Of a stretch of 64,000 nucleotides of DNA, positions 27,697-36,439 are shown in pieces (position 1 is the stretch's first letter; every line of letters starts with the position of its first letter). The translations under genes and the position numbers were made by a program. The stretch covers positions 1,240,001 to 1,304,000 of the forward strand of contig NZ_CP142435.1 of assembly GCF_039830095.1 (NCBI RefSeq). The letters run 5' to 3'. The notes beneath the pieces are model-generated. The model saw nothing but the letters and a program-made list of their open reading frames with translations. It was not told where the DNA came from and made no database searches. Source of the DNA: Dolosigranulum savutiense. Lineage in GTDB: Bacteria > Bacillota > Bacilli > Lactobacillales > Carnobacteriaceae_A.

Positions 27697-28778
27697 GTCA
27701 AACACGTACACGCTTAGCCGACTATGATTTAGTGACTGATGAGTCACCACATATTTTTGAACCATGGAGCTCACAGTGGAAGATGATGCAGGTCATTATT
27801 GCGCTAATGCTTCCGCTTGCAGCAGGGACGATTATTTTTGGCTGGACAGCGCTTCTTCATACGGGAATTGCTGTCCTGACAGCACTCGTTGTCGAAGGAA
27901 TTTATGAAAAAGTGGTTCGCCATCGCTTTACCTTGAATGACTTATCGGCGATTATTACCGGGATGTTGATCGGGTTAAGTATGCCGAATGGATCCTTTTG
28001 GTGGAGCACTGTTTTAGTGACCATTATTGCGATGTTAGTGAAGTTAATTCCAGGGGGTCTCGGTCGTAACCGCTTGAATCCGGCTGTGGCTGGACGAGTG
28101 GCTTACTTGCTGTTCCCGTGGTTCGTGAATCAACACTTCGCGAACTGGTTAGGAAAAGCTGGGGTAGAATTAGATTACATTACCTCAGCAAGTTCGGCCT
28201 CAGCGGTGCAATCCGTTGATGTGGATACAATTAGTCGTGTAACGCCACTTATTTTTGAATTTCGTAATGGCGGAGACTTCTCGCAAGCCCCACCGCTATG
28301 GGATTTATTCATTGGAAATCAAGGCGGCTGGGGAGGGGCATTCGGGGAAACCAGCGTACTGGTTATTAGTATTGCGCTTGCTTACTTAATTTATCGCCGA
28401 ATCTTACCGTGGAAAGTCCCCCTACTTTATATCGGTACGGTGGCTATCTTTATGTTCATCTATGGCGGTTTTGATGTGGAATATATGTTATATCATATTT
28501 TTAGTGGATCGCTCTTCTTTGCAGCTAGCTTTATGATTACAGATTATCCAACAAGTGGGATGACGCGCTTATCTAAGTGGGTCATGCCGATTGGGGCTGG
28601 AATTCTGACAGGTCTCTTCCGAACCCAAGGATTTTCTCCAGAAGGGGTCGGCTTGTCTATTCTCATTATGAACGCTGTGATTGTCTATGTTGACCGCATT
28701 GGAATGCATAAGATATATGGTCAAGATAAGCGTCCATTCCTTGGTCTAAGTTATAATGACCGCGAACCATTTAAATAA
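27693..28778 (+). CDS. rnfD: Rnf-type electron transport complex subunit D
   Basis: Integral membrane flavoprotein of the NqrB/RnfD family. 361 residues with about nine membrane segments and the GRNRLNPAVAGRVAYLLFPW motif typical of the family. The segment DYPTSGMT (~residue 286-293) occupies the place of the covalent FMN attachment motif that ApbE modifies; the match (SGMT for SGAT) is close. With RnfC it may pass electrons from NADH to an extracytosolic flavin or quinone. The ATGA overlap with rnfC shows tight coupling. Confidence 0.9.
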   Translation: MSQTRTRLADYDLVTDESPHIFEPWSSQWKMMQVIIALMLPLAAGTIIFGWTALLHTGIAVLTALVVEGIYEKVVRHRFTLNDLSAIITGMLIGLSMPNGSFWWSTVLVTIIAMLVKLIPGGLGRNRLNPAVAGRVAYLLFPWFVNQHFANWLGKAGVELDYITSASSASAVQSVDVDTISRVTPLIFEFRNGGDFSQAPPLWDLFIGNQGGWGGAFGETSVLVISIALAYLIYRRILPWKVPLLYIGTVAIFMFIYGGFDVEYMLYHIFSGSLFFAASFMITDYPTSGMTRLSKWVMPIGAGILTGLFRTQGFSPEGVGLSILIMNAVIVYVDRIGMHKIYGQDKRPFLGLSYNDREPFK

Positions 28779-28784
28779 AAAATG

Positions 28785-28834
28785 AAAATGAGTACTGAAC
28801 GTTTTAGAAATTGACTGTGCAGTACTCATTTTTT
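28785..28834 (+). terminator. Terminator of rnfCD
   Basis: AAAATGAGTACTG/CAGTACTCATTTT, 13-bp stem with a 22-nt loop and T6 end. Confidence 0.88.
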
Positions 28835-28921
28835 GAACGAAAAATTTAGCATTCTTCGGAGAGGTCTTGTATAATAAAAATTGAACAGTTAGTGAAAGTG
28901 ATTTCAAAAAAGGTTTTGCGG

Positions 28922-28927
28922 TATAAT
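28922..28927 (+). promoter_or_regulatory. Putative -10 of the ilvE promoter
   Basis: Perfect TATAAT 36 bp before ilvE; another TATAAT lies at 28870-28875. The -35 elements of both are weak, so which one is used is unclear. Confidence 0.5.
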
Positions 28928-28962
28928 GGATACAAGGGACAAACTTTTTAGGAGGTATCGAG

Positions 28963-30000
28963 ATGAGTAAGCAGTTAAGACCAGAGACAATTGATTGGAA
29001 TAGTTTAGGGTTTGATTATATTGATACGGATTATAGTTACTTGTCGCACTATAAGAATGGTGCATGGGATGAAGGGCAGCTGACGGAGAAGAGTACGATT
29101 GAGATTCATGAAGGGTCAACGGTGCTACATTACGGTCAACATGTCTTCGAAGGAATGAAGGCTTATCGAACAAAGGAGGGGAGCATTCAACTGTTCCGAC
29201 CTGATATGAATGCGGCGCGGATGAAGGAGAGTTGCGAACGCATTCTGATGCCAGCCTTTCCGGAAGAGCGCTTTGTTGAAGCAGTGAAGGAAGTGGTTCG
29301 TGCGAATGCGGATTGGGTCCCACCCTATGAGAGTGGGGGCACGCTCTACATTCGTCCGTATATGGTTGGTGTCGGCCCGAATATTGGCGTGAAGCCAGCT
29401 GATGAGTATATTTTTGGGATCTTCGTTCTACCAGTGGGCTCTTATTTCGAAGGGGGTCTGAAGCCATCGAACTTCTTAGTGACTGAATATGACCGGGCTG
29501 CACCAAATGGAACTGGAGCAGCCAAATTTGGTGGGAACTATGGAGCGAGCTTACACCCCGGAGTAGCGGCGAAAAAAGCTGGATTCGCCGATGCGGTGTA
29601 CTTGGATCCGAAGACACATACGAAGATTGAAGAAGTTGGAGCAGCTAATTTCTTCGGAATTACTCATGATGATCAATTCGTGACACCAAAATCACCATCG
29701 ATTTTGCCAAGTATTACGAAGAAGAGTTTGTTGTATTTAGCGGAGCACCGCTTCGGTATGGAAGTGATCGAAGGCGATGTGTATATTGATGAGCTTGATC
29801 GCTTTAAGGAAGCAGGCGCAATGGGAACAGCTGCCGTGATTGCACCTGTCGGAGGATTGCAATATAAAGGCGAACTACACGTCTTCTATTCCGAAGATGA
29901 AGTCGGTCCGGTTACGAAAAAATTATATGATGAATTAGTCGGTATTCAGTTTGGAGATAAAGAAGCACCAGCAGGCTGGATCCAAACCGTTGACGCATAA
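28963..30000 (+). CDS. ilvE: Branched-chain amino acid aminotransferase
   Basis: PLP enzyme that interconverts leucine, isoleucine and valine with their 2-oxo acids using glutamate. 345 residues, the size of the eukaryote-like (class with BCAT1/YwaA) type. The substrate-binding HYGQHVFEGMKAYR, the PLP-lysine segment AAKFGGNYGASL and EVGAANFFG are conserved. The ATG follows TAGGAGGT. It stands alone between two terminators, so a catabolic or salvage role fits better than a full branched-chain biosynthesis operon. Confidence 0.95.
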   Translation: MSKQLRPETIDWNSLGFDYIDTDYSYLSHYKNGAWDEGQLTEKSTIEIHEGSTVLHYGQHVFEGMKAYRTKEGSIQLFRPDMNAARMKESCERILMPAFPEERFVEAVKEVVRANADWVPPYESGGTLYIRPYMVGVGPNIGVKPADEYIFGIFVLPVGSYFEGGLKPSNFLVTEYDRAAPNGTGAAKFGGNYGASLHPGVAAKKAGFADAVYLDPKTHTKIEEVGAANFFGITHDDQFVTPKSPSILPSITKKSLLYLAEHRFGMEVIEGDVYIDELDRFKEAGAMGTAAVIAPVGGLQYKGELHVFYSEDEVGPVTKKLYDELVGIQFGDKEAPAGWIQTVDA

Positions 30001-30014
30001 TGAACTAAATCTCA

Positions 30015-30048
30015 CCACAAGAAGCTACTTTACGGTAGCTTCTTGTGG
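30015..30048 (+). terminator. Perfect 14-bp hairpin after ilvE
   Basis: CCACAAGAAGCTAC/GTAGCTTCTTGTGG with a 6-nt loop and no T-run. Likely the 3' end of the ilvE mRNA. Confidence 0.65.
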
Positions 30049-30104
30049 AAACTGGGGGACTGATTGCGTTTAATAGTTGTAAAAAGTATTGCCATCAATA
30101 AGGA

Positions 30105-30135
30105 ATATTGAGCAATGAAATAAATTTCTCAATAT
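30105..30135. repeat. Inverted repeat upstream of the ohr promoter
   Basis: ATATTGAG/CTCAATAT, perfect 8-bp arms with a 15-nt spacer, ending 13 bp before the -35 of the ohr promoter. Possible operator; no regulator assigned. Confidence 0.35.
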
Positions 30136-30148
30136 GAAATCGTTCTAC

Positions 30149-30177
30149 TTGCATTGTCAAGCGGGATGTCATATACT
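30149..30177 (+). promoter_or_regulatory. Promoter of the Ohr-family gene
   Basis: TTGCAT (30149-30154), 17-bp spacer, TATACT (30172-30177). About 75 nt of leader precede the ATG. Confidence 0.65.
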
Positions 30178-30258
30178 CACAGTAGATTCAAGTTTGATGC
30201 AGGTGGTGGGATCCTGCCGATAAATATTATCCCAACAATTTCATTAGGAGTGATACGG

Positions 30259-30690
30259 ATGTCAAATTACGAAAAGATTTTCTCAACAGTTGGTGTGAAT
30301 GAAAGTGGACGTGAAGGACGTAGTTACATCGAAGGGAAAGACTTCGAAGTCAATATTGCTGCGCCAGATAGTAAACAAAAAGATGCAACCAATCCAGAAG
30401 AATTATTCGCATTGGGCTATTCTGCTTGCTTCAATGGTGCCTTGCAAGTTGTATTGAAGGAAGCTGATGTGAAAGGGAAGTCAGTTGTCCGTCATGAAGT
30501 TGACTTGCTTAAGGGAGAAGGACCAGACTTCAAATTAGGTGTTACCATCGAAGTCGGAATTGAAGGGTTAGAGCCAGAAGAGGTTCAGCCATTAGCGGAT
30601 AAAGCACATGAAATTTGCCCGTACTCAAGAGCTGTCCAAAATGGTCATATTGATGTTGAAGTTAAAGGTGTTACGTTCAAAGACGCTTAA
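30259..30690 (+). CDS. Ohr/OsmC-family organic hydroperoxide resistance protein
   Basis: Thiol peroxidase that detoxifies organic hydroperoxides using two redox cysteines. 143 residues from ATG 30259, which has AGGAG upstream; longer in-frame readings begin in the promoter. The cysteines are in YSACFNGAL and EICPYSRAV, with the N-terminal ESGREGR segment of the Ohr subfamily. It has its own promoter and terminator. OhrR, the usual regulator, is not adjacent. Confidence 0.92.
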   Translation: MSNYEKIFSTVGVNESGREGRSYIEGKDFEVNIAAPDSKQKDATNPEELFALGYSACFNGALQVVLKEADVKGKSVVRHEVDLLKGEGPDFKLGVTIEVGIEGLEPEEVQPLADKAHEICPYSRAVQNGHIDVEVKGVTFKDA

Positions 30691-30705
30691 AAAACAATGA
30701 AAGAA

Positions 30706-30730
30706 AAGTCGGCTGTAAAGTCGGCTTTTT
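30706..30730 (+). terminator. Terminator after the Ohr gene
   Basis: AGTCGGCT appears twice as a direct repeat separated by GTAA; with G-U pairs the two copies fold into an 8-bp stem and tetraloop followed by TTTT. Confidence 0.7.
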
Positions 30731-30793
30731 GTTATGGGAAATAGTTGTGGAGGAGAGGGTTGGTCTCTATAGTGAATTTGAGGGAACTGAAGC

Positions 30794-30822
30794 TTTCAAC
30801 TCTGCGGAATATCCAGTATAAT
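30794..30822 (+). promoter_or_regulatory. Promoter of the YczE-like membrane protein gene
   Basis: TTTCAA (30794-30799), 17-bp spacer, perfect TATAAT (30817-30822). Confidence 0.65.
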
Positions 30823-30844
30823 GGAAAGGCTGAGGAGGGGTACG

Positions 30845-31495
30845 ATGAATAAGAAAAAATCATATTTAGCGAGGAAATTAGTTATACTAATAGTAGCCAA
30901 TATTTTAGCAACAGCCGGGATAGGAATGATTCTGCGGGCCGATATCGGGGTAAGTCCCTTCGATGCGTTTAATAAAAGTTTAGGAGATTTTTTAGGTGTG
31001 ACAGTAGGAACCGTTATGATTGCCATGAATTTATCTTTTTTTGTTCTCCAGCGACTTGTTCGCGGACGTGATTTTCCGAAGATAGAATGGTTACAGATTC
31101 CAGTCACTTTTTTGTTCGGCGCAATGGTTGACTTTTTTTATTATGTTGTTTTTCGAACGATGCCGGACAGTTATATTGGACAGTGGGGCTTGTTTTTAGT
31201 AGGGGTTGTTGTGTTGGTCTTTCATATTGGAGTCATTATGAGTATGCGATTGATTACAACGCCATTGGAAGGGCTCTGTCAAGCACTGAGTGATCATGTA
31301 CCATTGCGGTTTGCTCACCTAAGGTTGATCGCAGATGTGCTGTTAGTGGGTGCTATGATTGTGTTGATTCAGCTGGGAGCCGAGAATAATATTCGTGAAG
31401 GAACGGTTGTGTTGTTGTTCGCCTTCTCGATATTAATGGATTACTTCATGCAGTTGCAGCGACCTATTTTGGCGAAGTTTCACTTATTATCGTGA
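30845..31495 (+). CDS. YczE/YyaS-like integral membrane protein
   Basis: 216 residues with five or six membrane helices. It resembles the YczE/YyaS family (DUF6198): N-terminal IGMILRADIGVSPFDAFN and MSMRLITTPLEGLCQAL are typical signature stretches. The biochemical role of the family is unknown. The ATG at 30845 follows GGAGGGG; an upstream in-frame ATG at 30821 overlaps the -10 box. Not coupled to its neighbours. Confidence 0.82.
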   Translation: MNKKKSYLARKLVILIVANILATAGIGMILRADIGVSPFDAFNKSLGDFLGVTVGTVMIAMNLSFFVLQRLVRGRDFPKIEWLQIPVTFLFGAMVDFFYYVVFRTMPDSYIGQWGLFLVGVVVLVFHIGVIMSMRLITTPLEGLCQALSDHVPLRFAHLRLIADVLLVGAMIVLIQLGAENNIREGTVVLLFAFSILMDYFMQLQRPILAKFHLLS

Positions 31496-31527
31496 GGTGT
31501 TTTTAGCGGAGAAGCAACGGGGAGAAC

Positions 31528-31556
31528 TAGACTTTAAGGTGAAATTTCGATATACT
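31528..31556 (+). promoter_or_regulatory. tdk-prfA-prmC promoter
   Basis: TAGACT (31528-31533), 17-bp spacer, TATACT (31551-31556), 24 bp before the tdk ATG. Confidence 0.6.
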
Positions 31557-31579
31557 TAAGAGTAGAGAGGAGTGAAGGA

Positions 31580-32176
31580 ATGGCGCAATTGTATTATCGC
31601 TACGGGGCGATGAATAGTGGAAAATCGATTGAGATTTTGAAAGTAGCTCATAATTATGAGGAGCAGGATAAGCCAGTTTATTTGTTGACGAGTGGCTTGG
31701 ATACGCGAGATGCAGTAGGGAAGATTGCAAGTCGTATCGGTCTGCGGCGGGATGCGCATATCGTTGAGCGGGAGACGGATATTTATGAGGTGATTGTCGG
31801 TCTTGACTTCACTCCAGCGTGTATCTTAGTAGATGAGGCGCAATTTTTGAGTAAAGCGCATATTTATCAACTGGCACGGATTGTAGATGAATTGAATGTA
31901 CCGGTGATGGCATTTGGTCTGAAGAATGACTTCAAGAATGAATTGTTCGAGGGATCGAAGTACTTATTATTATTAGCCGAAAAAATTGAAGAGATGAAGA
32001 CAATTTGTTGGTTCTGTGGTAAGAAAGCAACGATGAATTTACGGTTCTCCGATGGGGTGCCGGTCTATGATGGGGAGCAAATTCAAATTGGTGGGAATGA
32101 ATCTTATTATCCAGTCTGTCGGGCACATTATCATAAGCCACCGTTGAATGAAGAAGGGAAGATTATTAGTGAGTAA
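31580..32176 (+). CDS. tdk: Thymidine kinase
   Basis: Phosphorylates thymidine (and deoxyuridine) with ATP for salvage. 198 residues, type II bacterial enzyme. P-loop GAMNSGKS, the ILVDEAQF Walker B and the zinc-binding lasso (CWFCG with later C and H) are visible. It overlaps prfA by 8 nt. The tdk-prfA-prmC-sua5 order is common in Lactobacillales. Confidence 0.95.
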   Translation: MAQLYYRYGAMNSGKSIEILKVAHNYEEQDKPVYLLTSGLDTRDAVGKIASRIGLRRDAHIVERETDIYEVIVGLDFTPACILVDEAQFLSKAHIYQLARIVDELNVPVMAFGLKNDFKNELFEGSKYLLLLAEKIEEMKTICWFCGKKATMNLRFSDGVPVYDGEQIQIGGNESYYPVCRAHYHKPPLNEEGKIISE

Positions 32177-33266
32177 TGAGAGTAATATTTTTGACCGATT
32201 AGTAGCGGTAGAAGCACGCTATGAGGAATTGAATGGCTTGCTGAGTGATCCGGATGTCATTACGGATACGGAGCGATTCAAGAAGTTAAGTAAAGAAGAA
32301 GCTAGCTTGCGTGAGACGGTTCATGAATATGGGCGGTATAAAGAGGTTCTGGAAGGGATTAAAGAGACAGAAGAGATGCTCTATGAAGGCGACTTAGATG
32401 CGGAGATGGATGAGTTAGCAAAAGCTGAATTGTCTGAGCTGTCAACTGAACGTGAGCAATTAGAAGAGAAGTTGAAGATGCTCTTGTTGCCAAAAGATGA
32501 AAATGATGAACGCGATATTATTATGGAGATTCGTGGGGCAGCAGGTGGTGATGAGGCACAACTCTTTGCTCGCGATTTATTCGAGATGTATAGCAAATAT
32601 GCTGATTCACAAGGGTGGAAAGTAGATGTTATGGATGCCAACTCAAGTGGAGTGGGTGGTTTTAAGGAGGTTATCTTCTCGATCTCGGGAGATAATGTCT
32701 ATGCGAAGTTGAAGTTCGAAAATGGGGCTCACCGGGTTCAACGGGTGCCAGAGACGGAATCACAAGGTCGTATTCATACATCAACTGCTACAGTCGTGGT
32801 GATGCCAGAAGCAGAAGATGTTGAGATCGATATCGATCAGAATGATATTCGAACGGATATTTATCACGCATCTGGTGCGGGTGGGCAGCACGTTAATAAG
32901 ACTGCTTCAGCTGTACGTCTTACCCATGAACCGACTGGCATTGTGGTGGCGATGCAAGATGAACGATCACAACTGAAAAACCGTGAAAAAGCGATGAAAG
33001 TCTTGCGTTCGCGAATTTATGACAAGATAAATAGTGAAAAACAAGCGGAATTAGATGCAGAACGTCGCTCAGCGGTTGGAACAGGGGATCGTTCAGAACG
33101 TATTCGAACGTACAACTTCCCTCAGAGCCGAGTCACTGATCACCGAATTAACTTAACCATCCAACAACTGGATAATATTTTAGGTGGCGAGTTGGATCCG
33201 ATTGTGGATGAATTAGTTATCTGGGAACAGACAGAGAAGTTGGAGCAGTTGAATCGTGATCAATAA
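32169..33266 (+). CDS. prfA: Peptide chain release factor 1
   Basis: Terminates translation at UAA and UAG. 365 residues from GTG 32169. The catalytic GGQ motif ([11 protein letters not shown]) and the stop-codon reading P-x-T motif ([13 protein letters not shown]) are intact; the latter marks RF1, not RF2. The start overlaps the tdk stop (GTGAGTAA) and has AAGGGAAG upstream. It overlaps prmC, whose product methylates the GGQ glutamine. Confidence 0.95.
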   Translation: MSNESNIFDRLVAVEARYEELNGLLSDPDVITDTERFKKLSKEEASLRETVHEYGRYKEVLEGIKETEEMLYEGDLDAEMDELAKAELSELSTEREQLEEKLKMLLLPKDENDERDIIMEIRGAAGGDEAQLFARDLFEMYSKYADSQGWKVDVMDANSSGVGGFKEVIFSISGDNVYAKLKFENGAHRVQRVPETESQGRIHTSTATVVVMPEAEDVEIDIDQNDIRTDIYHASGAGGQHVNKTASAVRLTHEPTGIVVAMQDERSQLKNREKAMKVLRSRIYDKINSEKQAELDAERRSAVGTGDRSERIRTYNFPQSRVTDHRINLTIQQLDNILGGELDPIVDELVIWEQTEKLEQLNRDQ

Positions 33267-34113
33267 AGCAGTTATCACATATCGTGAGCTCCTCGATTGG
33301 GGAGCTTCTTTTTTAAAGCGATATGATATAGAAGAAGCTGTGGCGCGTTGGTTGTTGTTCGAACGGTTAGGCTGGACATTGACCGATTTTGTTCGGCAGA
33401 GTGAGCAAGTTGTGGAAGCTGGTGTTCGTCAGCAGTTTGAGCAAGATATTAAGCAAGCAGCGACACATTATCCCCCTCAATATATTGTGGGACATGAATG
33501 GTTTATGGACTATCCCTTTAAAGTAACAGAAGCCACCTTAATTCCGCGTCCAGAGACGGAAGCGTGGTTTAGTCAGTATGTGGAACAGCTACCTGATCGT
33601 TCACTAACGGTGGTGGATGTGGGGACGGGTTCAGGGGTGTTAGCGATTTGTCATAAGTTGGCTCGGCCACAAGATACGGTCTGGGCTGTTGATATCTCTG
33701 AGGCAGCATTAGCAGTAGCGCGGGAAAATGCAGCCCATTTGGGAGCGGAGGTTCAGTTTCTTTGTGGGGATTTGCTGAAGCCCTTCATTGAATCGAATGA
33801 GTACAGGGAAATAGATTTGATTGTGAGCAATCCACCGTATATTGGTGCAGAAGAATGGGATGATATGGATCAGTCGGTGCGAGAGTTTGAGCCGAAGCTG
33901 GCCTTATTTGCAGCAGATCAAGGTTTAGCTTTATATCGCCAACTTGCTAAGCAAGCAGCACAATTATTATCGGAATCGGGGCAGTTAATTGTCGAAATTG
34001 GCTTTCGCCAAGGAGAGGCTGTCCAAAAGATTATGCAAGCGAGTTTTTCACATCGTATTGTGAATATTGGACAGGATTTTAATGGATTAGATCGACTTGT
34101 CCACGTGAAATAG
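33256..34113 (+). CDS. prmC: Release factor glutamine methyltransferase
   Basis: N5-methylates the glutamine of the GGQ motif of RF1 and RF2 using S-adenosylmethionine. 285 residues: a helical N-terminal domain and a Rossmann methyltransferase with [13 protein letters not shown] and the substrate motif SNPPYIG. The GTG start overlaps the end of prfA by 11 nt. Followed by a gap with inverted repeats and DnaA boxes before sua5. Confidence 0.94.
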   Translation: MINKAVITYRELLDWGASFLKRYDIEEAVARWLLFERLGWTLTDFVRQSEQVVEAGVRQQFEQDIKQAATHYPPQYIVGHEWFMDYPFKVTEATLIPRPETEAWFSQYVEQLPDRSLTVVDVGTGSGVLAICHKLARPQDTVWAVDISEAALAVARENAAHLGAEVQFLCGDLLKPFIESNEYREIDLIVSNPPYIGAEEWDDMDQSVREFEPKLALFAADQGLALYRQLAKQAAQLLSESGQLIVEIGFRQGEAVQKIMQASFSHRIVNIGQDFNGLDRLVHVK

Positions 34114-34137
34114 AGAGTTATTAACAGTGACGGACAA

Positions 34138-34189
34138 GTTGTGTACAACAGGAAGCTCCATTGAAACACTGTCAGAATAGTCTTCTGAC
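34138..34189. repeat. Two inverted repeats downstream of prmC
   Basis: GTTGTGTACAAC (34138-34149, 5-bp arms) and GTCAGAA-N5-TTCTGAC (34171-34189, 7-bp arms). No T-run. They lie just before the DnaA-box cluster and may be part of one regulatory site. Confidence 0.5.
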
Positions 34190-34208
34190 GGGGATGAATA
34201 GTGTTGGA

Positions 34209-34289
34209 TGTGGATAGTGTGGATAAATAGAGAGAACTTATAAACATGGGGAAAAGGAGATGTGGATAAAGTGGAAACAATGTGGATAA
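34209..34289 (+). promoter_or_regulatory. Cluster of DnaA boxes between prmC and sua5
   Basis: Three exact TGTGGATAA sites (reverse of TTATCCACA) at 34218-34226, 34261-34269 and 34281-34289, plus TGTGGATAG at 34209-34217 directly abutting the first. All share one orientation. This density within 81 bp is far above chance. No dnaA or dnaN gene is near, so this is not the usual origin context; a DnaA-titration or DnaA-regulated promoter site is inferred. Confidence 0.7.
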
Positions 34290-35266
34290 GTAGTGAACAA
34301 TTAGACCGAGCAGCCCAACTACTGCAATCCAAAGCAGTGGTTGCTTTTCCAACTGAGACGGTCTATGGCTTGGGGGCAGATGCGACCTCATCACAAGCTA
34401 TTCGAGGGATTTATCAAGCAAAGGGTCGACCGAATGATAATCCACTGATTGTCCACATTGCCCAAAGGAGTCAATTGATGGAGTTGACAACCCATGTACC
34501 GCTAAAAGCTCAGCAATTAATGGACCAATTTTGGCCGGGACCATTAACGATTATCTTGAATGTAAAAAGACAAGCGGTGGCTCCAGAAGTGACAGCAGGC
34601 TTATCGACCATCGCTATTCGTATGCCCGATCACGCGATTGCTTTGAATTTAATTGCTCAAGCGGGTCGACCGATTGCAGCACCGAGCGCAAATATATCAG
34701 GGAAGCCAAGTCCGACTACGGCTCAACATGTGATGGATGACTTAGACGGAAAGATTGCGGCGATTGTCGATGGAGGAGAGACCGGTGTTGGATTAGAGTC
34801 AACTGTGATTGATTTAACGAGTGATGTGCCGACTATTTTACGTCCAGGGGGAGTGTCAGCCGAAGCAATTATGTCGTGTATTGGGCCAGTGGAGGTCGCT
34901 AGTGGGGATAAACAGTCATCAGCACCGAAGTCACCTGGGATGAAGTATCGGCATTATTCACCAGATCAACCTGTCTGGATTGTGGAGACAGATTGGTCCG
35001 ATGTCGTGGCAAAATTGTTGAAAAAAGGCGAAAAAATTGGTATCCTGGCTAGTGACGATGTGTTGTCACAGTTTCAGACAGAAGCGACCGCAACATATTC
35101 GCTCGGCGCACAATCGGATGTCACACAAGCAAGTCAATTGCTCTACAGCGGTTTGCGCGCGTTAGACCAGACGGAAGCGACTATTATACTCGTTCAAGCT
35201 CATCCGAAGACGGGCCTAGGCGTTGCGTATATGAATCGCTTAGAGAAGGCTAGTAGTCAATGTTAA
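34271..35266 (+). CDS. Threonylcarbamoyl-AMP synthase (Sua5 type)
   Basis: Makes threonylcarbamoyl-AMP from threonine, bicarbonate and ATP for t6A37 in ANN-decoding tRNAs. About 332 residues, the long Sua5 form: YrdC domain (~1-205; VAFPTETVYGLGADA, KGRPNDNPLIVH) plus the C-terminal Sua5 domain after the linker KSPGMKYRHYSP. The start is uncertain. The AAAAGGAGAT site fits GTG 34271 (11 nt) better than GTG 34262 (2 nt) or ATG 34280. Two DnaA boxes overlap these candidates, so DnaA binding could affect its expression. Confidence 0.9.
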   Translation: METMWISSEQLDRAAQLLQSKAVVAFPTETVYGLGADATSSQAIRGIYQAKGRPNDNPLIVHIAQRSQLMELTTHVPLKAQQLMDQFWPGPLTIILNVKRQAVAPEVTAGLSTIAIRMPDHAIALNLIAQAGRPIAAPSANISGKPSPTTAQHVMDDLDGKIAAIVDGGETGVGLESTVIDLTSDVPTILRPGGVSAEAIMSCIGPVEVASGDKQSSAPKSPGMKYRHYSPDQPVWIVETDWSDVVAKLLKKGEKIGILASDDVLSQFQTEATATYSLGAQSDVTQASQLLYSGLRALDQTEATIILVQAHPKTGLGVAYMNRLEKASSQC

Positions 35267-35272
35267 GCCACT

Positions 35273-35278
35273 TATAAT
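35273..35278 (+). promoter_or_regulatory. Putative -10 of upp
   Basis: Perfect TATAAT directly after the sua5 stop and 22 bp before upp; the -35 is not convincing, so readthrough from sua5 is also possible. Confidence 0.4.
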
Positions 35279-35299
35279 GACAAAAGGAGTCGATTACTT

Positions 35300-35929
35300 A
35301 TGAAAAATGTACACGTCATTGATCACCCACTTATTCAACATAAATTAACTATCATTCGCGATAAAAATACGGGCACAAAAGATTTTCGGGATGTCGTTAA
35401 CGAAATTGCGCGTCTTTTGGCTTATGAAGTGTCGCGTGAATTACCATTGGAAGATGTCGAAATCGAAACCCCACTTGTCAAGACAACACAAAAAACAATT
35501 TCCGGCAAAAAAGTTGTTATTGTCCCCATTTTAAGAGCAGGTTTAGGTATGGTGGATGGGATGCTTGATTTAATTCCAGCTGCGCGTGTGGGCCATATAG
35601 GAATGTACCGTAACGAAGAGACCATGGAACCGGTCGAATACTTCTGTAAGATGCCACAAGGAATTGATGAGCGTGAATTGCTAATTGTCGACCCAATGTT
35701 AGCAACGGGTGGATCAGCAATTGCTGCTATCGATGCCTTGAAGAAGCGAGGCGCGAAGGAGATGAAACTGGTTGTCTTAGTGGCTGCTCCAGAAGGGATT
35801 AAGAAGATTAACGAAGCCCATCCGGATGTAGCTATCTACACGGCAGCGATTGACGAAAAGCTTAATGACAAAGCCTATATTGAACCAGGTCTAGGTGATG
35901 CTGGGGACCGCTTATTCGGGACGTTATAA
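35300..35929 (+). CDS. upp: Uracil phosphoribosyltransferase
   Basis: Salvages uracil to UMP with PRPP. 209 residues, normal. The PRPP loop [15 protein letters not shown] and uracil-binding [16 protein letters not shown] are intact, as is [13 protein letters not shown]. The ATG follows AAAGGAG. Together with pdp and tdk in this window it forms a salvage set beside the de novo pyr genes. Confidence 0.96.
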   Translation: MKNVHVIDHPLIQHKLTIIRDKNTGTKDFRDVVNEIARLLAYEVSRELPLEDVEIETPLVKTTQKTISGKKVVIVPILRAGLGMVDGMLDLIPAARVGHIGMYRNEETMEPVEYFCKMPQGIDERELLIVDPMLATGGSAIAAIDALKKRGAKEMKLVVLVAAPEGIKKINEAHPDVAIYTAAIDEKLNDKAYIEPGLGDAGDRLFGTL

Positions 35930-35941
35930 TTTAGAAGAATT

Positions 35942-35980
35942 AACAATAAAGTTCAGTTTCGGCTGAACTTTATTGTTGTT
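35942..35980 (+). terminator. Terminator after upp
   Basis: 15-bp perfect stem AACAATAAAGTTCAG/CTGAACTTTATTGTT with a 6-nt loop, followed by GTT. Confidence 0.8.
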
Positions 35981-36017
35981 TAAATAGTTGTATTATACAA
36001 ACTGATAGTTGGTTTTG

Positions 36018-36023
36018 TATAAT
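36018..36023 (+). promoter_or_regulatory. Putative -10 of the DUF1146-murA operon
   Basis: Perfect TATAAT 52 bp before the DUF1146 start. The palindrome TTGTATTATACAA (35988-36000) lies just upstream; the -35 is weak. Confidence 0.5.
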
Positions 36024-36074
36024 GGTTCATGAAATATATCAAAATTGTCAAAACGAGAAATAGGAGGATTTAAG

Positions 36075-36305
36075 ATGTCAGTTCATGCTATTCGTCCGAT
36101 TGTGGAAGTGATGTCGCATGTTTTATTTATTAGTATTACCTTCTGGGGGATGCAAGCACTGCGTACGGATAACTGGATTAAGAAGCATCATATCCCGCAA
36201 GCGCGCGTTCTTATCATCTTCTTAACCATTGCGATCGGTTATTTGGTCAGTTCATTTTTTATGGATATTCTCTTCTTTTCGCATAACATCCAATATTTGA
36301 CATAG
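36075..36305 (+). CDS. DUF1146 family small membrane protein
   Basis: 76 residues with two membrane helices separated by a basic loop (TDNWIKKHHIPQARV). The sequence and its place directly before murA match the DUF1146 (YwzB) family of Firmicutes. Function unknown. The ATG at 36075 follows AGGAGG. The usual upstream ATP synthase operon is not here. Confidence 0.85.
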   Translation: MSVHAIRPIVEVMSHVLFISITFWGMQALRTDNWIKKHHIPQARVLIIFLTIAIGYLVSSFFMDILFFSHNIQYLT

Positions 36306-36439
36306 GCGTGTCAAAAGGTGTAAAATACTTGACAGAGATGCTTTAAATTGCGTCTCATTCTTGTTAAAATAAAGAGACTTGAAATGAAATATAATTAACT
36401 ATGATTTGACTGATAAATGATTAAATTGGAGGCAACAAA

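Noticed and set aside
28904-29617. A 237-codon minus-strand open frame opposite ilvE
   Set aside because: It lies antisense to a clear aminotransferase gene, has low-complexity composition (Ser, His, Pro rich) and no ribosome site.
30706-30730. Direct repeat AAGTCGGCT-GTA-AAGTCGGCT after the Ohr gene
   Set aside because: It looked like a repeat or regulator site, but with G-U pairs it folds into a hairpin with GTAA loop and T-run, so it is called a terminator.
34209-34289. DnaA boxes as the chromosomal origin
   Set aside because: No dnaA, dnaN, rpmH or AT-rich unwinding element nearby; the genes around are ordinary housekeeping genes in the same direction.
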